Source of the DNA: Manihot esculenta
Taxonomy: Eukaryota > Streptophyta > Magnoliopsida > Malpighiales > Euphorbiaceae
Length of the DNA stretch: 64,000 bases
Assembly: GCF_001659605.2 (NCBI RefSeq)
Contig: NC_035168.2
Coordinates: 13,455,862 to 13,519,861 of the forward strand
Reading direction: 5' to 3'
The position numbers and the translations under genes are program-made. Numbering within the stretch: position 1 is the first letter of the stretch; the number at the start of each line of letters is the position of its first letter. Below, piece after piece: positions 34,001 through 46,000 of this stretch. Below the pieces are notes generated by a model. The model ran no database searches. It had not been told where the DNA came from and worked only from the letters and a program-made list of their open reading frames with translations.

Positions 34001-37000
34001 GGTGCAAAGCATATCCTCTCAAATAAGAAACTACCATGCATTTAGAAATTGTAGCTATAAAATGAACCAAAATATAAGAAGAGGGGACAAGATTTAGCTA
34101 CAAAACTACCCATAGAGGATCAAGAACAAAAAAAAATTGAGTTCTTGCTAAAAGAAGGAAAAGAATACCTACTAACCATCACATTAGAATTTCAAAAGGA
34201 AATAACTCCTAATATCAGCTCATCTTCCAAAAAGAAAAAATAAAACAATAACAAGACGATGAATAAAGAAGGGGAAAAAAATACAGAGTCAAAGTTCATC
34301 ATTGTAAGGAACCAATGAGCAATAATCATAAGTCATAAAATCTTAATGACTAATTAAGACTAATTCAACATCTGATTAAAATGAAGGGCCGAAGCCAGCA
34401 ACAAAAAGTCACATCTAAAAAAAGTACATTTCTTAGTTTGGTTGCATAGTTTTTCCATTAGCCTCATAATACCCTGTTAGGGTCATGGAATCTAACAAAG
34501 CAATTGAGAAGAAAGGGAAATTGAGAGGAAAGGAATAAAGTTGAGAGGAAAATTAAAGAGAAAAGAGAAGATCTTTTCTGGAAATTAATGGAACGGAAAT
34601 ACAGGAATAATATCTTCTCCAGTTATAATGCTAATTCAGGAATCACCAATCAGCTACAGAAATCCTATTGGATAGAATAAGGACTTGTATAGCAGTTACA
34701 GCTATTTATCCAGCTGGTGTAACTAATTCCAGCTCATACAATCAGCCAACACACCAATTTAACAGCTAACTAGCAATAGCCTTCCTTCAGCCAACATACC
34801 ATTTAACAGCTAACTGCTGCTGAATCTTCTGGAATGATCTTCCTTTTAACCTTCAGTTGACAATAACTCAACTATACCACTTTCTAGTCCCCAAGACAGA
34901 GCGAGTCTGGAAATTGAGCTACAATGAAGGCATCTTCAACAGGAAGGTCCTATGAATAATGAGACCTTGTAAGGATTGTTGGGTCCCTCTAGTGTCCACT
35001 CCTGTCTGCAGGAATGCCTCAGGAGCTACTACTACTACAACATCTTCCTTCATATTTGGTAAATCACTACTGGAATCAGTATCACATGATTGGCTTACTG
35101 CCTCCCTGTTAGCAGAACAGGACAAGATTCTACTGGCTGTGCCATCATTAAGCAACATTACTGTCCATTACATCTGGCTGACCGCAGGGCATTAGTACAG
35201 AAGAGAGGAGATTGGCATCCACTCCTTTCTTATGAATTAAGTGTTGGTAATCTTCACAAACCCTTATTCTTGTGATCACCAAAAAATCCCACTTTCCTTG
35301 CAATGTAGCTATGGTCCCTGCTCTCCTTGAATTGATCTTAGAAGCTTTGAAGTAAAAAAGAATGGAATGGAAGCTTTTCATCCAATCTACTCCTAGAATG
35401 ATGTCAAAACTACTGACTCCATAACTTTAGATCAATACCGAACTGGTGAAATTACATTTTTCATGTTCACTCTTGCACAAATGCCTGCTACTAATCTTCC
35501 TGCCATCTGCGACTGTAATTGCAGTGGGGCATTTTGAATAAATGGCAATTTGAGTTCCTGTTTTACTCCCCTTTCCAAAAGAACGATTGGTACTACCACT
35601 GTCAATTAAGATGACTAATTGCCAGTTTTTTATGAACCCCAACAACATTTATTGTATCAACTTCTTGAATACCTTCAAGAGCATTAACTGAAGATTAACT
35701 TTATCACAATCACCCAATTCTTCCATTCAAATGTACACCTTCTGCTTCTTAGATCCATTATAACCCTTAAAGTATTTTTCACATTTCTAGATTTAACACC
35801 TTGGATCTTTTCCTAACCTCAAAAGTTCCTAATAATATTTTAGGTTGCACCTCTAGACACACCTTAGCAGTTCAGCTCTGCAGATAAGTAATATTTCTTG
35901 TGTATATTACAATAGATATTACAATATATTTATACATAAAAAAAAACATATCTAAAAAGGAAAGGGAATCCTTTTATGCAATTTTTAAGATTAAGCAACT
36001 AACAAATCTATCCATATTTACTTCCTGTATCAACATACCTACTTCCTATATCACTCTCCTCAAGTTGGAGCATAGATGTTAATCATGTCCAACTTGTTAC
36101 ATATATAGTCAACTCTAGTTCCATTTAGAGCTTTAGTAAATATATACCGTAATTGTTCTCCAGTTCTGATATGTCCTATTGAAATAAAACAAAATGACAG
36201 TTAATCTCGATATGTTTGGTCCTCTAATGAAATATTGAATTAGAGGCAATGCTGCTTAATTATCACACCATAACTTAACAGGCACCAAATTTGTGAATTT
36301 AACCTCTTCTAACAGTTGACACATACACAAGACTTTACATATGGCTTATACCATAGCTCGATATTCAGATTCAATACTAGAACGAGAAACAAGAAACCAC
36401 ATTTTGCTTCTTATTTCTCTATGAGACTAGGTTACATCTCACAAAAACACAATATCCAGTGTTGACCTCCTATCAACCTTTGAACCTACCCAATCAGCAT
36501 CAGAAAAACATTCAATATCTGAGTGCTCATAGTTACCATAGAAAAGGCTACATCCTGGAGCCCCTTTTAAGTAGGCAAAGAATCTGCCTCAAAGCATTCC
36601 ATTGAGCAACAGTAGAAGAAGACATAAATTGACTCACCACACTCAATGAATATGCAATATTAGGACGAGTCATCGTCAAATAATTCAGCTTGCCAATTAA
36701 TCTTCTATACATTTCATAGTCTGCGAATAACTCACTGTCTTCTATAGTAAGTTAAAAGATTAGGAGTCATTGGTGCACTACAAAACTTCTGTTGGAATTT
36801 GATGATGGGTCCGATCCAAGTCTGCATGTGATAAAAGTGTTGGACCCTATAATAGGGTTTAATTGAGCTTGATGTGGTAGCCTTCTCCAAAATGCCCTTA
36901 GACCCTTAAGCAATTTGGATTTGGCTCATTTTACTTTATTAACTCTTCCTTTCTTCTTTCTTTTAGCGATGTGGGATTCTCACTTCTCCAACACTCCCCC

Positions 37001-40000
37001 TCAAGTCCAACTGGCCTAGCCCATTTGTCACTTGGCTTCATTTTATCATCCTGGGCTTGTGTTCTTTTCTTAGTCTCAGAGGCCTCAGGTTCTCATTTTT
37101 GCCTTGGCTTGTACTCTTCTTGAACCTCAAAGGCCACAAGCTGTCTTCAATATTTTTAACTTATGGGTCTAGCATGTAATTGCTAACCCAACTCACTAGG
37201 AAATTTCTTAGACTTTGGATCTTCGTTGGCTGTTAGGCCATTTGAGCTCTGATACCACTGTTGGAATTTAATGATGGGTCCGGTCCAAGTCTGCATATGG
37301 TGAGAGTGTTAGGCCCCATAGTAGGGCTTAATTGAGCATGATGTGGTAGTTTCTCCAAAATGCCTTTAGGCCCTTAGGCAATTTGGATTTGGCTCATTTT
37401 ACTTTATTAACTCTTCCTTTCTTCTTTCTTTTACTAATGTGGGATTCTCACTTCTCCAACACTTAGCACCCAATTTTCCCGTTTCCGTTAACAAATCAAG
37501 AACATATTTTCTTTGAAATAAAAAAATGTCTTTCTTACACTGCATAACTTCAATGCCCAAAAAATATTTCAAGGAGCCCAAATCCTTTGTATAAAACTGT
37601 ACTTTTAGAAATTCTTTTGGAGATGTAATGCCAGCAATATCACTTCCTATGATAATAATATCATCCACATACACTACAAGCAGAATTTCTATAAAACATC
37701 GAGTAATCACACTTACTCATCTGCATACCAAACTGTTGGACCACCTCATTAAACCTGCCAAATCATGCTTGAGGACTCTGTTTCAAGCCATAGAGAGATT
37801 TTCGAAGTCTACAAACCCTGCCTAACTCCCCCTGAGCAACAAAGTCAGGTGGTTGCTCAATATAAACTTCCTCCTGAAGGTCACCATAAAGAAAAATATT
37901 TTTAATATTCAATTGACGCAAAGGCCAACCATATGTAGCTGCCAAGGAAATGAACAATCGAATAGATGTGAGTTTGGCAACTGGAGAGAGAAGTATCATA
38001 ATAGTCAACTCCATAAGCTTGAGCATAACCTTTGGCCACTAAACGAGCCTTGAAGCGAGCAACAGATCCATCAGGATTTACTTTCACTACAAACACCCAC
38101 TTACACCCAATAGCCCGCTTTCCTAGAGACAATGGCACCAACTCCCAAGTACCATTAGTGTCTAGGGCCATTATTTCCTCTTCCATCGCAATATGCCAAC
38201 AAGGACTAAAGCCTCACAAACAATTTGGGGACTGACATAGAATCTACAGTAATGGCAAAATAACAAAAAGAAGAAGATAATTGATCATAAGAAAGAAAAG
38301 ACGAAATAGGATGAGTGCAAGTATGTCTACCTTTGCGAAGCGCAATAAGGCAGATCCAAGTCAAATGGTGACGGATCGGTGGGAGCAGGGTCCATCGACA
38401 AAGAAGCTGGCAGCGAAGCATAGTCAAAGTCCTATAGGCATTTGGAATAAACATGAAAAATAGGAAGGTGATCTGGCACATGAGCGAAAGGTGCAGGAAG
38501 ATTTTGAGGGTCAGACAAAGAACGAACAGTGTATACCAAGAGGTCATCTTCTTTCCCCTATGTCACATAAACAGATATGGTGGAAAGAACGGGGTGGACT
38601 CAAAAAATATTACATCAGCAGATACAAAATACTGACTAAGATCAGGAGAAAAATAACAATACCCTTTTTAAAGCCGAGAGTAGTAAAAAAGGACACATTT
38701 GAGTGATTTGGGATCTAATTTAGTAACCTGTGGACGAATATCACGAACAAAATAAGTACGCCTAAAGATATTTGGTTTCATAGGAAACAGAGATTTAGTG
38801 GGAAATAAAATATTACAAGAGATATCACCATGAAGAATGGAGAATGGCATGCGATTGATAAAAAATCAAGCAATGGACACAACGTCAGCCCAAGAACATT
38901 TAGAGACTTTCATTTGGAATAAGAGAGCTTTAGCTACTCCAAATAGATGTCGATTTTTTCATTCGGCAACCCCATTCTATTAAGGAGTGTCAACATGAAG
39001 AATCCTTTTTGTGACAAATAAGATTGAAATTCCCCATAAAAATATTTTTTAGCATTATCACTTTGCAATATTCGAATAGAAATATTGAATTGAGTTTAGA
39101 TTGTAGCATAGAAAGCACAAAAAATAGAGAATAGTTATGAATGACACTTCATTAAAAATAACCAAATAGTCCAAGAGAAATCATCAACAAAAATAACAAA
39201 GTACTTAAATCTAGATTTAAACACAATAGGACAACAACTCCAAACATCTGAATATACTAACTCAAAGAGGGACGAAGCTCGTTTATTGACTCGAGACACT
39301 ATAGGTAAACGATAATGTTTGGCAAATTAACACGACTCACAATCTAAAACAGATAAAGATTGAAACTGTGGACATAACTTCTTTAAAACAAAGAGAAAAT
39401 AATGCCCCAACCGACAGTGAACATCAAAAGGAGTTAAACTCATGGAACATGTAAGAGATCTAGGAATTTTCTTAAAGACCCTCTAACTCACGTCCTTTAC
39501 CAATAATCTGCTTCATTGAAAGATCCTGAAACACATAACAATGAAAAAAGAATGAGACACAACAATTTAGTGCACGAGTGAGTTTACTAACAGAGAGCAA
39601 ATTAAAGAAAAACTTAGGAATGGCATAACACAAAGGATACGAAAAGAGAAGGTATTAAGTTGACATATCCAAAATCCATGATAGAAAATTTAGAGCCATC
39701 AGCAAGAGTAACATAAGAAGACAATGTATGAGACTTAAGATTGGACAAAAGGGCAGAATTACCTCACATATGATCGGTAGCACCAGAATCAATAATCCAT
39801 TTTGAGAATGAAGACACAAGGCATACAGCAGAGTTACCTAACTCAGCAATTGCAGTGATAGGAGAATTAGAGGATTTCAGAGATGTCTAGTATTGAGTGA
39901 ATTGTGCATACTCATCTGCAAATATCAAAATATGCCCTGATCAGGAGAAGCCTCAACTGCCATGTGTGCCATTTGTGAGCGCTAATTCTTATTTTGAAGT

Positions 40001-43000
40001 TTCATGCATGTATTCTTAGTGTGTCCAGGTTCACGGCAATAATAACAAATGATACCACTAGAGTTAGAAGTAGGAACTGCTTCCCCAGGATGCTGAGATC
40101 CTCTACTACCATTAAAACCTCTTCTATTTCCACCTCTGTTATTCTGTCTGCCACTGTCATTGTGTCTAACAAGGATATTAGTGGTGTGTGAAGGAACTAG
40201 AGAGGAAGATTTTATACGCAACACCCTAGTGAAAGCATCATATAACAATGACATTTCAGAATCAGAAAGAATATGAGATTTAGCCGTCTCAAACTCTAGA
40301 GGGAGACCTGCAAGGAAGCTCATAACAACCATTTGCTCTCCTTGAACGTGTTGAGTTTTCACATCTGTGCTAAAAGGTATCAAGACATTGTTAAGTTCCT
40401 TATAAAGTCTTTTAAAATCCATAAAATTTGAGGTTAGAGTTCTATCCTGTTTTTCAGTCCGATAAAAAGCCTTACATACCTCATAAATATGAGAAATATT
40501 CCCTTTGCCAGAGTATAAAAAACTCTAAATAATCCATTAATTCTTTAACAAATTCACAGTGATCAATAAAACTGATTACCTCACTATGAATGAAATTTCG
40601 AATCTGCAAAAATAATCGAGCATCATCCCTCATCCAATCTTTCCTAGTGTCGTCAGTTAGAGGATCCTTCATAAGGTGATCGTCAATTCCAATACTTCGT
40701 AGATAAACACGAATAGTCCTACTCTAATCTAGAAAATTAGATCCATTTAATTTGTGTTCCATGATTTTTAGTCATCACAGAAATCACATAAGCTACGGTA
40801 TTTTTAATTTCAGCCATGGAAATAATGTATCCAAATCAGTGGCAACGAAAGGCACTGGAAAAAAAAAAGGATGTGAATAGTATCAAGAGTGATAAGTATC
40901 CAAAATGCAATCCGACCTAAAAACACCTCTACAAAACACCCAAATGGCAAACTGACCGTAGAACTGAAGAGAGGACCTCAAAATGACACCAGCGATGGTG
41001 ACCGGATCACAGGTGGACAAGTGACGCACCTCCGCATAGGACGGCATCAGAAACTAGTTGCGACGCATGAGAGTCACTCGCCGGTTGAAAAGTTGTCAGC
41101 TCTTCAGGACTGTATCGCCGGCTCTTCGGCGTCCTTCGTGGGTGGGGTAAGAGACAAACGTCACCCTATAGGGGTGACCTAAAAGAATAGGACAAATGGA
41201 GTCCTAAATCTCCAAATAGAATAGAGGGAAAAAATAAAATTCAAATCTTTTATCTACAAGGCTTTGATACCATGTAGAGAAGTAATATTTCTTGTGTATA
41301 TTACAATAGAGATGACAACATATTTATATATAGAAAACCTATCTAAGAAGGAAGGGGAGTCCGTTTATGCAATTTCTAAGATTAAGCAACTAACAAATCT
41401 ATCCATATTTACTTCCTATGTCAACATATCTACTTCCTATAACAAGCTTCAAACTAGATCCAAGATTACTTGCTAGCTCATGTCTTCTAGCCCCTACTAC
41501 CTCTTACCCTAGCTTCATCTTCCTCCACACATATCCCCTTGAGCTTATTACTCATCAGATGAGTTATGAATGATTGCAAAATCATGCAATATAGCATCCT
41601 TACTGTCCTTAGCAGATTGTTTAATTTCTGCTCTCAGATCTTGCAGCACTCTCTTAAACCATTGTCACATTTCTTAGACTTCGCCTAGAGAACTCTCGGT
41701 ACAACCTCCAGCTCAGCCAACTTCACAGCATCAGGACTTATGACCATTGATCTAATTATACTTCCAGCTCCAAACAACTAGGAAAGTGACCTCACCCACT
41801 CATTCCATGTTCTGATACTAATTGTTAAGGCTACAGAACCCTGACAGAAGAATTGTGAAGAAAGGGAGGGAAATTGAGAAGGGACTATTGACAGGAAATT
41901 AGAAAGAAAAGTGGAGATCTATAATTCCAGAATGTAGAAATATAATATTTGTTTGTTGTATTTCACAATAGAGATTACAACCTATTTATACACGAGAGAC
42001 GGTATCTAAATAGGAAAGAAACTCAAATATATGATTATACAATCCTAAGATTAAGTAACTGATCCATCTATCAATATTTACTTCCTATATTAACATATTT
42101 ACTTTCTATAACTTATAACACTCCCCCTCAAGTTGGAACATAAATGTTAATCATGCCCAACTTGTTACATATATAATCAATTAATCAATTTCAGCCATAA
42201 GAACAACCAACCCAAAACAATCAAAATAAACAAAGGATCAGAAGAACAGAACCCGTGAACAGTAACTCATGAACAGTAACCGATTAACAGTATAGTTCCC
42301 GTGAACAATACCCAATGAACAGTGCCCGATATCTCCAAATGTTACCCTTTATGGGTAACCCAAATGCACAGAACCCTAAATCTCTAAATGTTACTCTTAT
42401 GAGTAATCCCGATGAACAGAGCCCTAAGTTTCCAAATGTTACTCTTTATGGATAACCCAAATGAACAGAGTTCTAAGTCTCCAAATGTTATCCTTTATGG
42501 GTAACTCCGATGAACAAAGCTCTAAGTCTCCAAATGTTACCATTTATGGATAACCCAAATGAACATAGCCCTAAATCTCCAAATGTTACCCTTTATGGGT
42601 AACCCCGATGAACAGAGCCCTAAGTTTCCAAATGTTACCCTTTATGGGTAATCCCGATGAACAGAGCCCTAAGTCTCCAAATGTTATCCTTTATGGGTAA
42701 CCCAAATGAATAAAGCCCTAAGTCTCCAAATATTATCCTGGGTAACCCAAAATGAACAGAGCCCTAAGTCTCTAAATGTTACCTTTATGGATAACCCAAA
42801 TGAACAGAGTCCCAGGTTTCTAAATGTTACCCTTTATGGGTAACTCGAATGAACAGAGCCCTAAGTCTCCAAATGTTACCCTTTATGGGTAACCTAAAAT
42901 GAACATAGCGCTAAGTCTCCAAATGTTACCCTTTATGAATAACCCAAAATCACGTTTTACCTATTTCAGCCGCTACTGAAGACATTGGGATAATTTTAAT

Positions 43001-46000
43001 AATATTGGTCTTACTGTTAAAAACCATTTCAACCAAAATTCTATACTCCTTTACCTTCAAACGAATTAAAGGAAGATAACCCAACACTCAAACGGCAAAC
43101 GAATCACAGATCTGACAAGTGGGTTGCAAGGCAACTAAATGCCTCCACCCAACATCCAAACGGCAAACGAACCACAGATCTGATAAGCGGGTTGTAAGGT
43201 GTTATAGATTATAGGAAGTAAATATATTAATATAGAAAGTAAATATTGATAGATGGGTTAGTTGCTTAATCTCAGGGATTGTATAATCATGGACTTGATT
43301 TTCCTTCCTGTTTAGATACCGTCTTTTATATATAAATAGGATGTAATCTTTATTATGAAATACAACAACAAACAAAATATTATATTTCTACATGGTATCA
43401 AAGCCTTCTCGTAGAGATTTATTTTTTTTCTCTCTCGTCAAGTCTTAAATTTTTGGAGACTCAGGACTCCTGTTCTTTTGTGTTATCCATCTAGAATAAT
43501 ATTTGTCTCTCACCGTTCACCTAAAGAGGATGCCAAAGTCGCCTTGCAGCTCCCTTGTTAGATTTGATGCTCGTTTGGGTGTTGGGTGGAGGTTTTTTTT
43601 GATACTATTTATTTGGATTGCCCATAAAGAGTAACATTTGGAGACTTAGGGATATGTTTATTTGGGTTACCCATAAAAGGGTAACATTTGGAGACTTAGG
43701 CTTTGTTCATTTGGGTTATCCATAAAAGGGTAACATTTGGAGACTTAGGGCTCTATTTATTTGGGTTACTCATAAAGGGTAACATTTGGAGACCTAAGGC
43801 TCTGTTCATTTGGGTTACTCATAAAGGGTAACATTTGGAGACTTAGGGCTCTGTTTATTTGGGTTACATATAATAGGTAACATTTAGAGACTTAGGGCTC
43901 TGTTCACGAGTACTCATAAAGGGTAACATTTAGAGACCTAGGGCTCTGTTCATTTGGGTTACTCATAAAGGGTAACATTCGGAGACTTAGGGCTTTGTTC
44001 ATTTGGGTTACTCATAAAGGGTAACATTTGGAGACTTAGGGCTTTGTTCATTTGGATTACTCATAAAGGGTAACATTTGAAGACCTCTCTGTTCATTTGG
44101 CTTACTCATAAATGGCTCTGTTCATTTGGGTTACTCATAAAAGGGTAACATTTGAAAACTTAGGGCTCTGTTCATTTGGGTTACTTATAAAGGGTAACAT
44201 TTGGAGACTTAGGGCTCTATTCATTTGGGTTATCCATAAAGGGTAACATTTGAAGACTTAGGGCTCTGTTCATCAGGTATTGTTCACGGGAATTATTCAT
44301 CGGGTACTGTTCATCGGGTACTGTGCAAGAGTCACGAGTACTGTTCATCGAGTATTGTTCACGAATTCGAAATTCTATTCACAGTAAGGTGATTAGTCTT
44401 ATTAATCATTCTGAATTTATTAAAGAATTAATGGAGTATTTGGAATTTATATATTCTGGCAAAGGGAATATTTCTCGTATTTATGATGTGTGCAAGGCGT
44501 TTTACCAAGTTGAGAAAATATGGTCTTTTGTTCTAGTGCTGAACCTGAATGTCGAGTCATGGCAAAAACCGTTTGTGAAGTTTTGTGGGTACGTCAATTA
44601 TTGGAAGAAGTTGGGTTCACAAATTCAATGTCTGCTTAGTTGTATGGGACGAGTTGATTATATATGTAACAAGTTGGGCATGATTAACATTTATGCTCCA
44701 ACTTGAGAGGGAGCGTTATAGATTATAGGAAGTAAATATATTAATATAGAAAGTAAATATTGATAGATGGGTTCGTTGCTTAATCTTAGGGATTGTATAA
44801 TCATAGACTTGATTTTCCTTTCTGTTTAGATACTGTCTTATTTTACAGTTTATATTCATTATTTGGACACAGTGACAGATAAAGATGTGGTATAGTAAAT
44901 AGGTTGTAATCTTTATTATGAAATACAACAACAAACAAAATATTATATTTCTACATAAGGCAACTTCGGCGTCCTCTCTAGGTGGACGATGAGAGACAAA
45001 TATTACCCTAGATAGGTAACACAAAAAAATAGGAGCCCTAAGTCTCCAAAAATTTCAAAACTTGACGAGAGAGATAAAAATTAAATCTCTACGAGAATAG
45101 CTCTGATACCATGTAGAAATATAATATTTGTTTATTGTATTTCACAATAGAGATTACAACCTATTTATACATGAGAGACGGTATCTAAATAGGAAAGAAA
45201 ATCAAATATATGATTATACAATCCTAAGATTAAGTAACTGATCCATCTATCAATATTTACTTCCTATATTAACATATTTACTTTCTATAACTTATAACAC
45301 AGAAAATTCTAGAATGGAATTACAGAAAGAATATCTTCTCCCTTTGTTGTACTATTGTGCTATTTCAGTTACTGCCAACAGCTACTAAGATCATATTGGA
45401 TAGCTAAAGATTTCTATAGCAGTTATAACTATATCTCCAGCTGGTGTAACTAGTTCCACTTCATACAATCAACTAACAAACTATTTAACTGTTGTTGTTG
45501 CTGTTGCTGAAGCTTCTGGAACAATCTTCCTTCTGACCTTCCTCCTCTTATACATGACAAACCCTCCCTATAGTGTAAGAAGAACCAGTCCTCTTCAGGC
45601 ATGGTAGTGATTAGGCAATCAAGGAAACATTTATTTTCAAGCATCTTTTGAGTGGAAGCATTGGTGGAAGAGGAATTCTATAATAATAGACTATACTGTA
45701 ATAGAATAAGAGGAGAGTGAAGAATCAATCTATGTGTATTTTCTCTGAAAAAGTTAATATTTATATACAAGATATTATTAGGGTCCTTAGAAATGGATCG
45801 AGTTATGGGCTTATTGCTGTAATTTTCTGGAGATGTAATTTTCTTTTTGCACCTATGGTTGCAATGGAACATACTCCTTAGAGAGAACCTGAAGAATTGA
45901 AGTACTCAAAAGCTTTGGAAATTTTTCTCATAATTTTTTTAATGAGTTGCTGCAATTAAATACAAGTGGGAGATATAACAATCTCCTAAAAACAGGGAAC

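Larger units (their letters stand above)
35879..41444 (-). mobile_element. Copia element, 5.57 kb, coding degenerate
   Basis: LTRs of about 175 bases (35879-36053 and 41273-41444). Flanks AGCTC/AGCTT form a 5-bp duplication with one mismatch. PBS TGGTATCAAAGCC (minus strand) at 41260-41272, PPT CTTGAGGAGAG next to the left LTR. Minus-strand order is gag, protease, GAG-pre-integrase, integrase, RT: canonical for Copia. Many stops. It is interrupted by a TRIM at 36790-37461. Confidence 0.9.
43200..44955 (+). mobile_element. Second non-autonomous Copia derivative, inverted
   Basis: 5' LTR 43200-43392 (TGTTATAG...TTTCTACA), PBS TGGTATCAAAGCC right after it, PPT-like AACTTGAGAGGGAG before the 3' LTR (44714-44955, which starts CG instead of TG and carries about 50 extra bases). 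Perfect duplication TAAGG (43195-43199 and 44956-44960). It lies inside the 41933-45299 element in the opposite orientation. Besides the array it keeps a gag-like piece at about 44350-44500 ([18 protein letters not shown]). Confidence 0.9.
41933..45299 (-). mobile_element. Non-autonomous Copia derivative with 49-bp array
   Basis: LTRs of 188 bases (41933-42120 and 45112-45299) differ at three sites. Perfect duplication CAGAA (41928-41932 and 45300-45304). PBS TGGTATCAGAGC (minus) at 45100-45111 and PPT CTTGAGGGGGAG next to the left LTR. There is no gag or pol: the interior is the 49-bp array, a leader-like stretch, and the inverted relative at 43200-44955. Its leader (AGCCCTAAGTCTCCAAA, TACCCTAGATAGGTAAC) resembles the leader of the Copia element at 41150-41215, so that family may have mobilised it. 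Confidence 0.9.
34478..45545 (-). mobile_element. Gypsy element interrupted by two Copia-type elements
   Basis: The left LTR (34478 to about 34876, TGTTAGGGTCATGG...) and a right LTR split in two (about 41824-41932 and 45305 to about 45545) share blocks such as ATCTTCTCC, ATTGGATAG, CCAGCTGGTGTAACTA and TTCTGGAA. Left of the right LTR, TCTGATACTAATTG is an iMet-like PBS on the minus strand. The internal minus strand has only protease-region coding (35148-35650). Insertions are Copia 35879-41444 and the non-autonomous element 41933-45299. The outer LTR ends are approximate. Confidence 0.7.

Noticed and set aside
42310..42955. CRISPR-like or minisatellite gene
   Set aside because: Tandem 49-bp units without spacers, inside a non-autonomous retrotransposon with defined LTRs.
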